The notes: generated by a model not told the origin, from the sequence alone. Shown: positions 1 to 12,040, numbered from the stretch's first letter. The stretch is DNA of 64,000 bases from Aplidium turbinatum (GCA_918807975.1 OU964934.1:3410001-3474000), one strand, 5' to 3'. Numbers and translations: made by a program.

Positions 1-411
1 TAAAAAGGGCGTGTCACCAAAATATACTTGAATTCAAAACGAGAAGCGCTGATTAACAAAAGCAGGCGGATGAATACTAAGCAAAAGAGAAGACCTGAGG
101 GAAACGAAAACAAAGTACATCGTTGCAATGCAATTAAACCAAAATACATAACGATATGACGAACCACTTTAATGAGATTAGGCTAGAGATCGTGTCCTTC
201 CATTTTTGATGCTAGTATATTTAAGAAGACCATGAGATGTTGCAATTGGCAATATTTACCCAACTAGAGATTTCATCATAAGTGTTAAACATATAGCAGC
301 TGCGGTAAAAAAAAAAGACGATCAAGTTGAATTTGGTTATCCAGCTTTGCTATTATGAAATGTTTGTGAAAGCAGAAACCTCAATTTCAAAAATATCAAT
401 TTATTTAACAG
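1..411. other. Unassigned AT-rich DNA
   Basis: No coding frame, RNA gene or repeat structure that I can support, apart from the left target-site copy (404-411) of the next element. Confidence 0.4.
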
Positions 412-3245
412 CATAGCATCTTTTCACATATAAACTAGGTGGGCAATGCTTGCCCCCCTAGCCCTTTCTTTGCCCACCTAGTTTAAAACTAGGTGGGCAA
501 TTTTTAAGACTTAATTTTTGTTTAAGTTAGATCCAAATTTTATTCAAGTTAAAGAATGAATAGCTAAATGGAAAGCTTCAGCATACATTTAGAACTTATG
601 AGCCTTCCTTTGACCTTATACTCATAATATCCTTAATTTTCCATTCAAGCAGATTAATTAGCAATTTGTTGTGAGTAGGCCTCAGGGCCTCCGAGAGAAA
701 TCAGGACTGGTCGGGAAACAATACAAAAAATGGGCCTCGGAAAAATAATTTTCAGCAAAAATAAAAGCAACCACTTTGTATCATGCGTTGCGTCATATGC
801 TTTAAGCTGAACTTGGCTTTCCTCAGCGTACAATTGAATTCCTCTGAAATTCAAATTTAACTAGGCTACGTATCGTCAAGAAAAAAAAACTTTCAATGTG
901 AAAATCAACAAAAATCACTCGACTACACTTGCAGCAAAATTGCTATTGTTGCTCACTATTTTGTATAGAAAAACTTGTAGCCTGGTAGGCCTAAGGTCGT
1001 ATGGTGTGCACATCTCATGTGCGTTGCAAGGATGTGCTGTTCCATATCCACCACTGATTTGGTGGTTGAGCACTCATTTCTTGACCAAGTGATCGATGTC
1101 CTGAATGTTGGATTCGCAGTGTGAACATCCAGGGTTGCTGAGAGTAGCCTACCCCACCTACCAGTAGGCTATCTAATGTTTGGGCAGTGCGAGCTTGTTT
1201 GCTGATGATCTTGTTAGCTGTGACACATTCTTGTTTGTTTGTTGCGTGGAACAGAGCCGTTGTTGGGTCGGTGATAACGGCTTCCTCCCCTTGACAAATC
1301 TACGTGACAGGCCAGTAGCCAAGGCTATTGGTTTCGATCATGATGCTAATCGAATTTGTTCTAACGGGTAATTTTAGTATAGAAATTGTATAAAAAATTG
1401 TAAACACACAATACAGGCATTGAAAATAGCTCAACAAATCATTCAATCCGTTTCGGACCTTTTGCAATGCAGCGTTACGGATCACAGCATCTTTGAGTAG
1501 AGATGATGAGGTGGTGCGTTCCGGTTTACAGCTCAGTTAAGTTTACTGTGTAACTTTCTTTCGAAAGTACCAACTTATTCAAAATTTCATTATTGTAAGG
1601 GATAACCTTTTAAAATTTGTTCCACATGCCCGCAACGACACATCAGACATACGATGATATTTCCATAAAACTTCAACCTTATCGGCAATATGTTTGAGTT
1701 TGTTGATACATTTGTTAATAAACTACCAACAGCTAGCGAATCCTTTGCAACATAGCACACGGTAGAATAAATATCATTTGTATGATTGAGCTGGTGAAGT
1801 GGAGTTGTTGGATAATTCTGTCCCCAATAAAAGAAAATTCTTTTCATTTCATAGTTCCTACAACAACTTAAGTTTGCGAGTAGCCAAGTCCAGCCTACTC
1901 TTTCCAGCTTTCTCTAACTTTGATTCCATTTTCCTATAATTTCATTCAATTCTTCTGATTGTCCATTGAACAGTTCTGCCAGTTCTTTATCGCTATATGA
2001 ATTGATTAGTCGAGTGAATCTCGTTTGGAACTGCAATCCACATCGTGTAAAGAAGCATAGATTGTAAGAAGCTCAAGTAGTCAACTTGGACTATGGGACA
2101 GCTTTCTTTAGAATTTCCTATCTGGCCGAGTTACTATCGAAAAAGACATAGGCTAAGCTTACAGTCGATCAATTACTCCTAAATTGATATGACATCTGGA
2201 CAACACTGTAGGCTACACTATGAACTCCAGCTAGATTTAAGCAATGCCATCCATCAGAAAATAGGCAGAAAGGTTTACTTCCTTTGATCTTGCTTGAACA
2301 TCGTTCACCTTTCCAGACACCTTTTCCAGACATGTTAGATCAATATGCCTGGCGAACGCAGTTTTTGGAGTCAAGATTCAGTTGGTCAAGCAAAAATAGG
2401 CTACACGCTTAACAAAATCAGTTTCTAAGTTAAAACAACAGAAACTGTTCAGTGATACAGAAATCAATAGGTTTAAAGCAGCATATTTTACGCCTTAAAG
2501 AAATTTAATATAGCCTACCTCAACACGAAAACGATTTGTTCTTGATTGTAGCATTTACAATGATCGAAAAATACTTGAAACATTTCACTCAAAATTTATT
2601 CATTTTTAAGTTCATACATTTTTATTTTAAGAGCAAAAATGGGCCCCCCTCAAAAGTGAAAACAATAAAAACTACTCGTTTTTCCTTGACAATGTTATCC
2701 TAGGAGGAAAAGTTGCCCGACTTCCTCCCCTCTCGGAGCCCCTGGTAAGCCCACCTCAAATTTTGTGTGAGATTCTAAATGTCTGAATTACCGAAGTTTG
2801 TTTCCAGATTTTCATCAAAATAAAATACCAGCTCTTTAGAATGATCCAATTTGCAAAGATTCAACTCATTATAATATCTTATCACTTGTATTTCATAGAT
2901 TATTGTAGTTGTTTCTTTTTACTTTAGTACAAGAGACCTCTGCAACTAAATGTTGCTAGATTAAATTTTATTACATTATTATTTATAAAATGTTGTGGGC
3001 GGGCATGAATATAGAAATCAATTATGGGTCTCAAAAGTTTAGTCTAGGTATAATATGCCTTTTTACCCACAATTTTCCTGAGAAATCTACATTTTTAAGC
3101 TTACATGTTTTACGCTCGGGAAAAAAATGCCCTTTTTCCCATCATTTACGCGCGAAAAGTGCCCTTTTTAACATAACTCTCGCGTTAAAAGTGCCCTTTT
3201 TTGAAAATTTGCCCACCTAGTCCCAATTTGTGAAAAGATGCTATG
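412..3245. mobile_element. Non-autonomous hAT-like DNA transposon
   Basis: The ends form an inverted repeat. CATAGCATCTTTTCACA at 412 matches TGTGAAAAGATGCTATG ending at 3245, and a subterminal CTAGGTGGGCA / TGCCCACCTAG pair follows inside. An 8-bp target duplication TTTAACAG lies at 404-411 and 3246-3253. No transposase frame survives. Two extra CTAGGTGGGCA-type copies lie near 465-505. The interior is otherwise unremarkable. Confidence 0.85.
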
Positions 3246-3253
3246 TTTAACAG

Positions 3254-3566
3254 GAAGAAAACTCAAAGAATGTAAATTGAATGGACAGTACCCGAGAATG
3301 TCCCTGGATGATACTTGTGAAAATCGGATGGAACGTGCGGCCGAAAACTTTGACGCGTTCGTACCAAACTGCAGTGTTGCGTTTTTTACAGAATGCAAGA
3401 AAACTGAAAGTCAAAGGTACTGTACATTAAGAAGACATGAAGAATTTAAGAACTTGTAATAGCGCTAACATTTTAGCATCAAACGTTTATTTAAAAGCAA
3501 GTTTTTGCAAAATTTTAGAAATAAATATGTTAAGCCTCAAGTTTCAGTCACAAACTATAGGCCTAT
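3254..3566. other. Unassigned DNA between two transposons
   Basis: Short open frames only; nothing recognised. Confidence 0.4.
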
Positions 3567-3870
3567 TAGTGGGGTTCCATGCCTGTGCATTTTTTCAATT
3601 TCATTTCAACTTGATGGAAAAGTTTTGTTTTTAGTACCAACTTGAAGGTTAGGACCTATGGAACAATTTTGGTTCGAGTGTCAAGCTGTCAGATGAAAAA
3701 AAAACAAAATGGCCGCCAAAAACCAAGATGGCGGCCGATTTCCAGATTTTTTCACATTATGCCTCGTAACTATTATATTATTGAACCTAGAATGGTGATT
3801 TTGGTCTCAAAACCTAGGTTTGTATGTATGAGTAATTCAGTTAAAATAAAATAAACACGATTAGAGCAAT
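3567..3870 (+). repeat. Left terminal inverted repeat of the PIN-type element
   Basis: Starts TAGTGGGGTTCCATGCC and includes the GC-rich segment with aagatggcggcc. It pairs with 21149-21438 on the other strand at roughly 80-85% by eye. Confidence 0.75.
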
Positions 3871-4061
3871 ATGTTTTCTTATATTGAGTTAAGTTCCAAA
3901 TAAATGTGTAACAATCTTGTTAGTTCTGCGTTAGAAGTACGAATGACTGCGAAATAGCGAAGCAATGCAGAGTTGACCAGACAGTTAGTCGAAGGCACGC
4001 AAGAATGCCAAATTTCTACATCAATAGGCTACAGATTCAGCTCGTATACTGTAGTTTAGGG

Positions 4062-4183
4062 CAGTTAGGGCAAAACTGTCCGCACCTAAAAGATGTTTGG
4101 CACGCGAATAAGTCATTAACATTAGCACATAGCCACATAATTCGAAAACTGGCAGGCTGCGTTCAAAAGGTTGCCGACCCCTG
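4062..4183. mobile_element. Short hAT-like MITE
   Basis: Starts CAGTTAGGG and ends AGGTTGCCGACCCCTG. It is flanked by the 8-bp duplication GTTTAGGG (4054-4061, 4184-4191) and inserted in the tail of the PIN-type element. Only 122 bp, non-coding. Confidence 0.65.
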
Positions 4184-4367
4184 GTTTAGGGTCATGCAGC
4201 AAACTCAATTATAACAAAAGGCTTGCAAAATTGCTCGAAAAAACTCCTCGAAACAATACATTCAATAAGAAAATGGCTAACAAATTAACGAAGACCCATA
4301 TGTTGAAATAATTGTATATTTTATATACATGTCAATTGTCAATATTGAAAATTGTTGTGTAGCCCAG

Positions 4368-4733
4368 CTATTTCTTGCATGTGCACTTGCACTGGCGTGT
4401 GCATTTTAACTTAGTCTTTACGCATTTGCACCGAGAGCAGGTAATTGTGCAAGAGCACTTCACATCTAGATGGAACACATCCTTGGCGAGGGGCAGCGTC
4501 GTCCAAATGGGAAGCAGCTTGCCGTCCTCTTCCTTCCACCTATGGTCAATTGGGTTCATGACAAGCATCATGGACATGTAGGCTGTTGCCCAGATGCTTG
4601 CTTGGAAGACACTTCTTTTAAGATGTTGATCCAAAGCATCACTAGTTGGGGGAATTCTCTCCACGTCCCTAGTTGTCTGTGAGAACAACTTCATTCGGAC
4701 GAGGTCAACATCATTGTCCTCATTTGAATACAA
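4368..4733 (-). CDS. PIN-type transposon protein, C-terminal cysteine-rich part
   Basis: The 121-residue frame ends in a stop. It has PPTSDALDQHLKRSVFQASI near residue 28, a Trp-rich middle (DHRWKEEDGKLLPIWTTLPL), and a cysteine-rich tail (VKCSCTITCSRCKCVKTKLK then CTRQCKCTC) that is probably zinc-binding. The same order of motifs closes the protein family of the neighbouring upstream frames, so this is most likely its C terminus. Whether the cysteine cluster binds DNA, as tesmin/CXC domains do, is inference. Confidence 0.65.
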   Translation of the reverse strand: MYSNEDNDVDLVRMKLFSQTTRDVERIPPTSDALDQHLKRSVFQASIWATAYMSMMLVMNPIDHRWKEEDGKLLPIWTTLPLAKDVFHLDVKCSCTITCSRCKCVKTKLKCTRQCKCTCKK

Positions 4734-4763
4734 TCTACAGACAAAGTTTTTTTGCCACTTCCT

Positions 4764-5003
4764 TCAACCTTGGGATGTTTGGAATAGAGTGTCGGCAATA
4801 GTTGCAAATTGCTCCATAAGGGATGGAACTTCGTACATCACCGCGCAGCAGGATCGCTTACCTTGAACTTGAAGGAAGTACTGACTGATCCAGTGAATGT
4901 ATGGAAAAGGGCCATGGCTTTGCATATTGCCGTGCCTAGGTTTATGGCAATAGTAATCAGGGAGATCATTTTGGTTCTCTTTCCCGCTTTGAATGAGATC
5001 CAA
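4764..5003 (-). pseudogene. PIN-type transposon protein, fragment between nuclease motif and Cys-rich tail
   Basis: Contains GKRSCCAVMYEVPSLMEQFA, a conserved piece of the same protein family (remembered as FKGKRS..W..). It lies directly between the nuclease-like frame and the C-terminal frame and is not in frame with either. Confidence 0.5.
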
Positions 5004-5005
5004 AT

Positions 5006-6199
5006 TTATGCTGCCGGGTTCAGAGCCTTTATGCGATGAAAGTTACTCAGAAGGATTACGACAACATCTGTGTCTCCAGTATACACCATCCCAATTGACG
5101 AAAATTGGAGTGCGTGGAGGAGATGTAATAAAACACGCGTGTCAGCTTCCTCATGGTTGCATTGATTCATTGGTGGACCGTTCCCAACATGGTGGACTTG
5201 ATAACCTGCAGTGATGTAGACATTCTTGTCATTTGGGAACTCTTCTTCTGTTATCTTCGACAGGAATGTGAACAGTTCCTTCTTGTTATCAACATTCGCT
5301 AGAAACTTCTGCCAATTTCCTGGGACTTTGGCGGTACCAGATACGCGCTGTCGGATGCCTGTTCCTTGTTTTTCCCTTGTGCCTCCTTTGATTGTCAGTG
5401 CACGATACTGGTCCCAGACAATGTTTACTCTTGTCGATCGGTTCAAGTCATGGCGAACTCTTGGGCAAAATACCTTTTCGAAGTATGAATCAAAGGTCTT
5501 GCCTTGGACAGTTGTACCAGGAAGTGAGTGTATCAGTACTCCACCGTCAATAATAATGAAGTCGTAAACATCTGGCGCAAGTAACTCCTCGTCGACAGAA
5601 ATTGCGCTACTTGCACTAGCTTCCGTGATATATACCAGCAAATCTGACTTGGTACAAGAGTTGAGGGACCTTTCAGAAGACAACGCAGGTGGGTATAGGG
5701 AAGATTCGTGCTGAAAAAACTTCTCCAAGTTCCCCCCACGGCTGTCTAATACAAGAAAAGCTTGCCCAATAAGCTCTGCGTGACATTTGAAGTGCTGCAT
5801 TTTCAGCTTAATTGCTGACTTTTTTTGTGTTTTCTTCTCATGGAAGAACACTAACTTGTTGCGCTTGATCGGCGCTGTAAAAGGTGTGTCATTGGAGTCA
5901 AGCACACTCTGTCTGAAGTTATTGTACTGCTCTTGTCCCAAAGACTCAAATTTATGGACAGATACAGTAGCAACCGCCGACTCACACATCTTGTCATCTA
6001 ATGTAACCATGTCTCCACTGAACTCCTCAAAAGGATTTCCACTGCTCAGCAACACCTCCATCAGGTTTTTAACATGGCGCAGAAATCGGTGCTGAGATGC
6101 ACATCCTTCCTCATGATGAGGGAATTCTTCTTCATCATCGTCGTGAGCATTTACACCACTGAACTCCTCAAAGACACGGCTGATTTCTGGGCCAGTCAA
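5006..6199 (-). CDS. PIN-type transposon protein, nuclease-like central part
   Basis: 397 residues, the longest intact piece. Acidic motifs occur in FEN/PIN order: FIIIDGG at 214-220 (D218), NIVWDQY (D263) followed by basic TIKGGTREK, HEEADTR at 349-355 (E350, E351, D353), and YTGDTDVVVIL at 373-383 (D376, D378). In FEN1/PIN nucleases a similar set of Asp/Glu holds the metal ions. This suggests a phosphodiesterase that could act on the element's DNA ends. That role is inference from motif spacing only. The N-terminal 60 residues are acidic (NAHDDDEEEF). Confidence 0.7.
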   Translation of the reverse strand: MTGPEISRVFEEFSGVNAHDDDEEEFPHHEEGCASQHRFLRHVKNLMEVLLSSGNPFEEFSGDMVTLDDKMCESAVATVSVHKFESLGQEQYNNFRQSVLDSNDTPFTAPIKRNKLVFFHEKKTQKKSAIKLKMQHFKCHAELIGQAFLVLDSRGGNLEKFFQHESSLYPPALSSERSLNSCTKSDLLVYITEASASSAISVDEELLAPDVYDFIIIDGGVLIHSLPGTTVQGKTFDSYFEKVFCPRVRHDLNRSTRVNIVWDQYRALTIKGGTREKQGTGIRQRVSGTAKVPGNWQKFLANVDNKKELFTFLSKITEEEFPNDKNVYITAGYQVHHVGNGPPMNQCNHEEADTRVLLHLLHALQFSSIGMVYTGDTDVVVILLSNFHRIKALNPAA

Positions 6200-6210
6200 T
6201 ATCCAGCGTT

Positions 6211-6477
6211 CTATAACATGTCACGATTCTCAGTGATACCAATAATGTCACCAACTCCTTTCACCCTTTTGTTGGCTTGCTCGTGTGCTTGATCGATAGG
6301 TAAGGATGAGAAACGGTGATTGCTTTGATTTATTGTCCAGTGTCCCATATTAAATTCTGCCTGGATGCTAAGTGGAAGACCTTCCAGGTCTCGGATAAAG
6401 ATTAGAATCCACCTTGCGTAATTGTGGTGGTGGTCACAGCGGTAAACCATAATCTCTTCGTGGGAAAATTGTAACAT
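6211..6477 (-). CDS. PIN-type transposon protein, NYARW segment
   Basis: Contains HHNYARWILIFIRDLEGLPL and PIDQAHEQANKRVKGVGDII, motifs that precede the nuclease-like part in this family. Downstream of it the 5006-6199 frame begins after a short gap. Confidence 0.6.
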   Translation of the reverse strand: MLQFSHEEIMVYRCDHHHNYARWILIFIRDLEGLPLSIQAEFNMGHWTINQSNHRFSSLPIDQAHEQANKRVKGVGDIIGITENRDML

Positions 6478-6978
6478 AAAGTTCCCGGATCCGTTCGTCT
6501 GTATGTAATGACCGAAAAAGAAACACTCCTTTGAAACGTCTATTCAAATTTGTATTTCTGTAAAATTAGCCACCTGGCTGTCGAAATTGGATGTAACGCC
6601 GTACACCACTAAAACTTGTCACTACAGAACAGATTACTTAGATAAAAGACGGAAAATTTGTCCAGCTAGCAAGCACCAAGCAAACAGTTAAACTTGCGAC
6701 TGACTTCCAACAAACAATTTTACGAATGACTAGAATAATTTGCGATATCTCAAATGCACGTAGACAGTAACTGTGACGCAATAATGAAAGACATTGTCAC
6801 GCAATTCAAACCGTTGTTCAAAGGTAGTGATGCAATATTTCATCAGGTCTTACGACCGATGGTGCAATATTTGGACATTTTCTAGCAATTTCCATGACGT
6901 AAGATGCCAGCTAGGTTAAGTAGACCATAACGGTTTTTATATGACGTTTGATTTGGTGAAAATTGTCGGGAACAGGTG
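6478..6978. other. Non-coding part of the PIN-type element left of the hAT insertion
   Basis: No family motif found on either strand. It could be a decayed intron or spacer between the two halves of the protein. Confidence 0.4.
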
Positions 6979-7127
6979 GTCTAGAGCAGGGGTCACCAAA
7001 TGGCGTCCCGCGGGCCGCATGCGGCCCGCCATGGCATATCGCTGCGGCCCGCGGATGGTACCAGCGTACAAGTATAACCAAAAATACTTTTCTTGAGGAG
7101 TCAATGAGCATCCCAGCTAGAAATTTC

Positions 7128-7640
7128 ACGTGTATTACACGTAGATTATACGTACCTTGGGTCGTGTATTATACGTTAATTTTAACGTATAATACACGCA
7201 TATGTGTCGACACTATTTCACGTGTATTACACGTATATTTGGTGGTGGATTTTACGTGTTTTACACTCGCATTCCACCTAATTTCCGCGTATCTGACAAC
7301 ACTAATACACGTGTTTTCCACGTATATTTGGCGGTGGATTTCACGTGTTTTACACTCGCATTCTACTAAATTTCCGCGTATCTGACTACACTAATACACG
7401 TGTTTTCCACGTGTATTTGGTGGTGGATTCCACCCGCATTCTACTCAATTTCCGCGTATCTTACAACACTAATACACGTAGATTCTACGTACCTTTGGTC
7501 GTGTATTATACGTTAATTTTAACGTGTAATACACGTATATGTGTCGACACTATTTCACGTGTATTACACGTATCTTTGGTGGTGGATTTTACACCCACAT
7601 TCTACCTAATTTCCGCATATCTGAATTCAACAATTTAACA
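7128..7640. repeat. Tandem array rich in cacgtgtattacacgt palindromes
   Basis: About five diverged units of roughly 90-130 bp. Each has cacgtgt-tttacacgt, ggtggtggattt, and an attctac-taatttccgcgtatctgac segment. It forms the left arm of the 11-kb element. Confidence 0.75.
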
Positions 7641-8956
7641 CCTGTGTATTTGTTATCTATAAAACTTATGCGTATTGTGTCACTGTGCCATTATTTTTAT
7701 CAATTGCAGTATAGATCGTCCTTGTTAATAACTGCAACTATCTACGTATTCAACTTCAAAAACTACACATCAAAGAACATTTATTTATAATGCGAAAACT
7801 ACTCAAGTATTAGTGTTTGTGAGTGAGGCCGTGATGGTAATGTCGTCGGCGTAGAGACGAGCCAGCCTACACGAGGTTGGAATGTCAGGTCAGCAGGACC
7901 AGGTCTTGCTGCAAATTGGCTCACTACCCCCCGTCCGGCTCGCAGAGTTGGTCCTGTTCCGACATGATTTTCTTTTCATTTTTCTTGTGTTTCTGAAAAA
8001 ACAAGAACAGTGCAAACAGTGTACTCGGGAAGATAACAATGCGTTAATCAAATAAATAAATAGGCGTAAATGACAACTCCTTAATCGCTGATAAACGTTG
8101 TTATCCTTACCTGTGTAGACCCTTTGGGAATTAAAAAAAAATCTGTGATTGCACCAAAAAGTTCAAATAGTTTTCCGTCTTTGTTGTGTGTAAGCCAATA
8201 TTCTGAAAAAGAAAAGGTATTTATTAATCTTTCTTTTTATCATTAATAACATTAAGCAAAGATATTTAGGCAAAGTATGTTTATGATGTACCATGTCGAA
8301 AAAATAAAAGAATAAATGAATTTGATATACTTTGGTGTATTACAATACATATCTTTAGCTATTTAGCAGTAGTTGTATTACAACCAAAAAATATAACATA
8401 AAATAACGAGCGCTTACAATTGATGTCAACAGCTAAAGGTTGACACTCTATAGATTCGAAATTGTTGTCAAAGGGAATATAATGTGGCTGATGTCTATTG
8501 CGGCGGTATCGGTAAAGGAAATGAAGTGTTCAATGCAAGCCTCTTTGTCTGATGTTCTTCATCATCATCACTATCTAAACAAAAAATGTAAAGTTTACAG
8601 TAAATTTCAATTACAACGAACATGTTTTCTGTGTAGTATCTAGCATTAAAAAATCGGCCTGGTACTATTGGGAGAATCCATTTCGGAGACAGCCTTTTTC
8701 GGAGATTTCTAAAATCCCAGAGGGGCATATGTATATTGAAAGGAATTAGCTTATAATAGAGGTTATGTACCATAATGTCTCAGCGAGAAAAAAAACAGTT
8801 GTCAAACGGGGTTTCATGATTAATAATTAGAGGTTAAAAGAACAAAGTCTCAGCGAAAAAAAAGCAATCCGGACAGAAATAGGTCCAACACTGACTGCAA
8901 AGCAGTGTTCTATAATATTATATATAAGACAGCCGTGCTAGTCTATGACATTTCAA
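7641..8956. other. AT-rich interior of the 11-kb element
   Basis: No recognisable frame; a short GC-rich patch at about 7820-7970. Nothing further seen. Confidence 0.35.
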
Positions 8957-9150
8957 GTGATCAACGTAGGTACTAGGTAGCACAGTTGAGACTCGCTGGT
9001 AGAGAGACGCAAAACCAATTAATGCTTAAGCACAGCTATATGGTCAAACAATGGGTGTACTGTGAGATTGTACTGTACATGTGCTGTCACGGAATTGTTC
9101 TTAGAGTCTCTCCCTTAGCCAGTATCAACTGTGCTACATACGTTGATCAC
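8957..9150. repeat. MITE-like inverted repeat
   Basis: Arms gtgatcaacgtaggtac...cacagttgag and ctcaactgtg-type...cgttgatcac pair over about 45 bases around a 100-bp loop. Confidence 0.6.
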
Positions 9151-9257
9151 TCTCTACATATATGGAACTGTGTAGCTTAAAATTTTTGGGTAATAACACA
9201 ATACAGGTTTGAACAATACTTATAGATTTACAATCACTAAAGTTAGATCGCAACAGT

Positions 9258-9320
9258 CTGTTTCCCCCTATGAGGGTTCGTCGGGAGGTATTTACTGACG
9301 AACCCTAACAGGGGGAACAG
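9258..9320. repeat. Short perfect-stem hairpin
   Basis: ctgtttccccctatgagggttcgtc pairs with gacgaaccctaacagggggaacag. Confidence 0.65.
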
Positions 9321-9840
9321 ATATGATATGTTGATATCTTAGTTTAGTGACTGTTAATCCATAAATATAGATTTATAGAACTACATTAAATTTATAATCT
9401 CATAAATAAATTTTTCTAAACTACTTTAACAAGTGTGTATTATCAACCTACCCAATCAGAAGAACTTAGGACTTCTACTCTTCTCTTTGTACGTTTTCTG
9501 ATGATCTGATCCTCTTTTTCCAAGTTCAAAGTGTAGGCCTATTCTTCTTTCTCCGACATAGCTAAAGCAATTTTATAGTCATCTGAAATATAAACATTTA
9601 GGTTAAACTAAATAATATAGGTTATCAATAGGGCCATTTTTATTTTGACCTAAAAAAATTTTTTTGACTTTATTTTTATCAAATTTTGACCTTATTTTGA
9701 CCTAACGAAATTTGAGGAGGCCACAGTTCTTCCTTGAATTGATACCAGTTACCCAAACATAACATTTTGTCGATTTCAGACCCGAACGTGTTCAATAAAA
9801 GGGACTTGTTCAAAAAAATTGCCTTGATTGCAATGCTAGT
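9321..9840. other. AT-rich spacer
   Basis: No frame or repeat that I can support. Confidence 0.3.
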
Positions 9841-10030
9841 TGTCGCTCCAATCCAGCTTGATAGCGTTTACTTTTCCTGTCGCTTTTAACAAAATACTTT
9901 TTATCTCAATTCACTATAAACTCGCAAAAATTTACCTTAAATCACCCCCGGGAGTTGCATTAAATTCACCAGGAAAATCTCGCCAAATCTGTTTAACTTT
10001 TGCTGAAGACGATTTAGCTTGCTTAGGCAT
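9841..10030 (-). pseudogene. BED/CGBP1-like zinc-finger fragment, probably hAT-derived
   Basis: From ATG at 10030 the minus strand reads MPKQAKSSSAKVKQIWRDFP then GEFNATPGGDLR before the frame is lost. Following residues in other frames look like a decayed KFC...H..K..H finger. Similar short finger proteins accompany hAT transposases. The Tigger element is inserted just 5' of the start. Confidence 0.4.
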
Positions 10031-10069
10031 TTTTGTACAGTAGAACTTGGATAACTCGTCACTCTAGGG

Positions 10070-10854
10070 CAGTGTTTCTCAACCTTTTTTAGTCCAACGC
10101 CCCCTTCATGAACTGGAAAAATGCTACCGCCCCCCAACAAAAACGATTAATTGCGAAAAGTGAATATAAAAGAATAAATAGTATTAATACTACAAAAGTG
10201 CTCAATGCCATGCAAAAAGCCAAGCAGAGCGAATTACATCAAATATAGGCTAGTTACCAATTTCTAAAACCAAACCCTTACAGCCTGTTTTGCCTTAAAA
10301 GGGGGATCATCAGAAGGTCCTTATTCAAATAGAATTCTATTTTTATTAGAATAAGGACCTTTTGAAGGTCCCCCTTTTAGGGTGAAACAGGCTGTAAGGA
10401 CTAAGGGTTTTTTTAGAGACTAGTACGATAACTATATTTGATAAAAGCAAATATATATTTGCGAGCATGAAAACAGTATAGGCCTACTGGTAGTCAGTGT
10501 GAACCTTGGACTTGGTGAGAAAGTGCCAGTTTCTTCACATTTGGTGTAAAGTCAGTGAGAAACATTCGAAGATCACCTCTTATGGATATGTCAAGTGGGT
10601 TTCGCAGTTTGGTATGTAGCATAGTAGCAGAACAACACAGCTGAATCCCTTTTCTACCAGGTATGAGGTAGGAAATGCTACCACGAAGATAGAAGCTCTT
10701 TGATGAAATCGTTACGCTGGGCGGTAGATGGGTTCAACCAGAATGCCACCTAATAATCAAAACGCCCCCCCCTTAAGCCGAAGTAATCATACCGCCCCCC
10801 TACAAAGTCAAAACGCCCCCTGTGGGGCGGTACCGCCCCCGTTGAGAACCACTG
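10070..10854. mobile_element. hAT MITE (hAT-B) inside the Tigger end
   Basis: Ends CAGTGTTTCTCAACC and CGTTGAGAACCACTG, with perfect 8-bp duplications CTCTAGGG (10062-10069, 10855-10862). Subterminal C-rich (cgccccc) blocks. Non-coding, 785 bp. Confidence 0.88.
10262..10416. repeat. Palindrome inside hAT-B, dispersed family
   Basis: Arms cccttacagcctgtttt...gaccttattc and gaataaggacc...gaaacaggctgtaagg pair over about 70 bases. Related copies occur near 23840 and 39021. Confidence 0.75.
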
Positions 10855-10966
10855 CTCTAGGGGGAACAGAAAAAGTGACGACTTACGCGAACTGACGACC
10901 AATGCAAACAGCCAAATTTTGCCATTTTTTCGTGTCGCATTAATTTCATGGTGCTCCGCGACCTAA

Positions 10967-11236
10967 TTAAATGCGATAGTGGTAAAGTGAGACAAAGTGG
11001 AAAGCGTTGTGTTTTTTTCTCCTTTTTGAGGTGCTATTCTTACCAGATTCATAATCCGCAATAATTTTTTCTGAATTTTTTAGGAGGGTGTTCAACGTCG
11101 TCCTTGGTAGGTCATGTTCTTCAGAAAATTTAGTCTTGTTCCTAATTTCGCCTTCTTTGAATTTCGTTACAATTTCATACTTAGCTTGTAAGTTTAAGCA
11201 CTTTACCTTTCTCTTCGTCATCCTGCGTTGCTGCAA
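10967..11236 (-). CDS. Tigger transposase N-terminal helix-turn-helix fragment
   Basis: Reads TKRKVKCLNLQAKYEIVTKF then KEGEIRNKTKFSEEHDLPRT and TLNTLLKNSEKI, the CENP-B/Pipsqueak-type DNA-binding helix-turn-helix of pogo and Tigger transposases. In intact elements it recognises the inverted ends. The frame ends after 89 residues with no CENP-B second domain or catalytic core. Confidence 0.8.
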   Translation of the reverse strand: MQQRRMTKRKVKCLNLQAKYEIVTKFKEGEIRNKTKFSEEHDLPRTTLNTLLKNSEKIIADYESGKNSTSKRRKKHNAFHFVSLYHYRI

Positions 11237-11663
11237 CTTTTGTTTACACGAAACGGTACTGTCGCAAATGAATCACGCACGTGGTGAACAGCGCTTCTCT
11301 TATCGGCAACAGAGCACGTGTGCGATGCTCGCACACCCGCAATCGACCAGACCTACATACTCCACGCATGTGCGTCTGGCTCGATAGAGTGTGTGCGTGC
11401 ACACGTCTTAGCGCAGTAATTTCTTCTCGAAAGAGTCTGTAAATGCCACGCCAGCATTTGGGTGGATGACAACTTAGACGAATTTTACGTCCCAGGGGAA
11501 GAAAAACAGTGACTACTTATTCGAATTGACGAATTATGCGATGACCACTTAACCGAACTTGATTGTGTACAAAAGATAGGCTTTCTGCCGGGACCTGGCA
11601 ATCATTGACGACTTGGGCAAACTGACGAGTTTTCCGAAAACGAGTTATCCAAGTTCTACTGTA

Positions 11664-12040
11664 TTACAAAATGTCAGTAAGCTATTTCTAAAATCCAAAC
11701 TGTTGATCTTCGAAAAGACCACGTTTGTCGAAAAAACGTGTTTTATAAGAACTATTTAAATACGTAATAATGAATAACTTAAACAATGGAAAATTTGTGA
11801 TAAAAGTTAGTGTTGATCTAAGAGGGCATTGTGACATATTTCCTGTTTTTATGGGTTAATATGGCTTAATTGTGTCGCAGTTCCTGATTAACAATGCTTC
11901 TACGAGGATTTTGACAAAAATTACTCTCAAGAAACACAAAAAAGTTTGTCAAAAGCCATAATTTGACAAACTTTGACTTTATTGTCAATTTTGCTATATC
12001 CACAAAGCCAGGCCATGTGGTGCATAAGGCTCGGGTTCCA
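11664..12040. other. AT-rich spacer
   Basis: Nothing recognised. Confidence 0.3.

Larger units (their letters stand above)
10038..11661 (-). mobile_element. Tigger/pogo-type (Tc1-mariner superfamily) element
   Basis: Ends CAGTAGAACTTGGATAACTC (10038) and GAGTTATCCAAGTTCTACTG (11661), flanked by TA on both sides (10036-10037, 11662-11663). Subterminal gacgac-tt-cg-gaa motifs repeat. It carries a helix-turn-helix fragment on the minus strand and is itself interrupted by a hAT. The catalytic DDE domain is gone. Confidence 0.88.
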
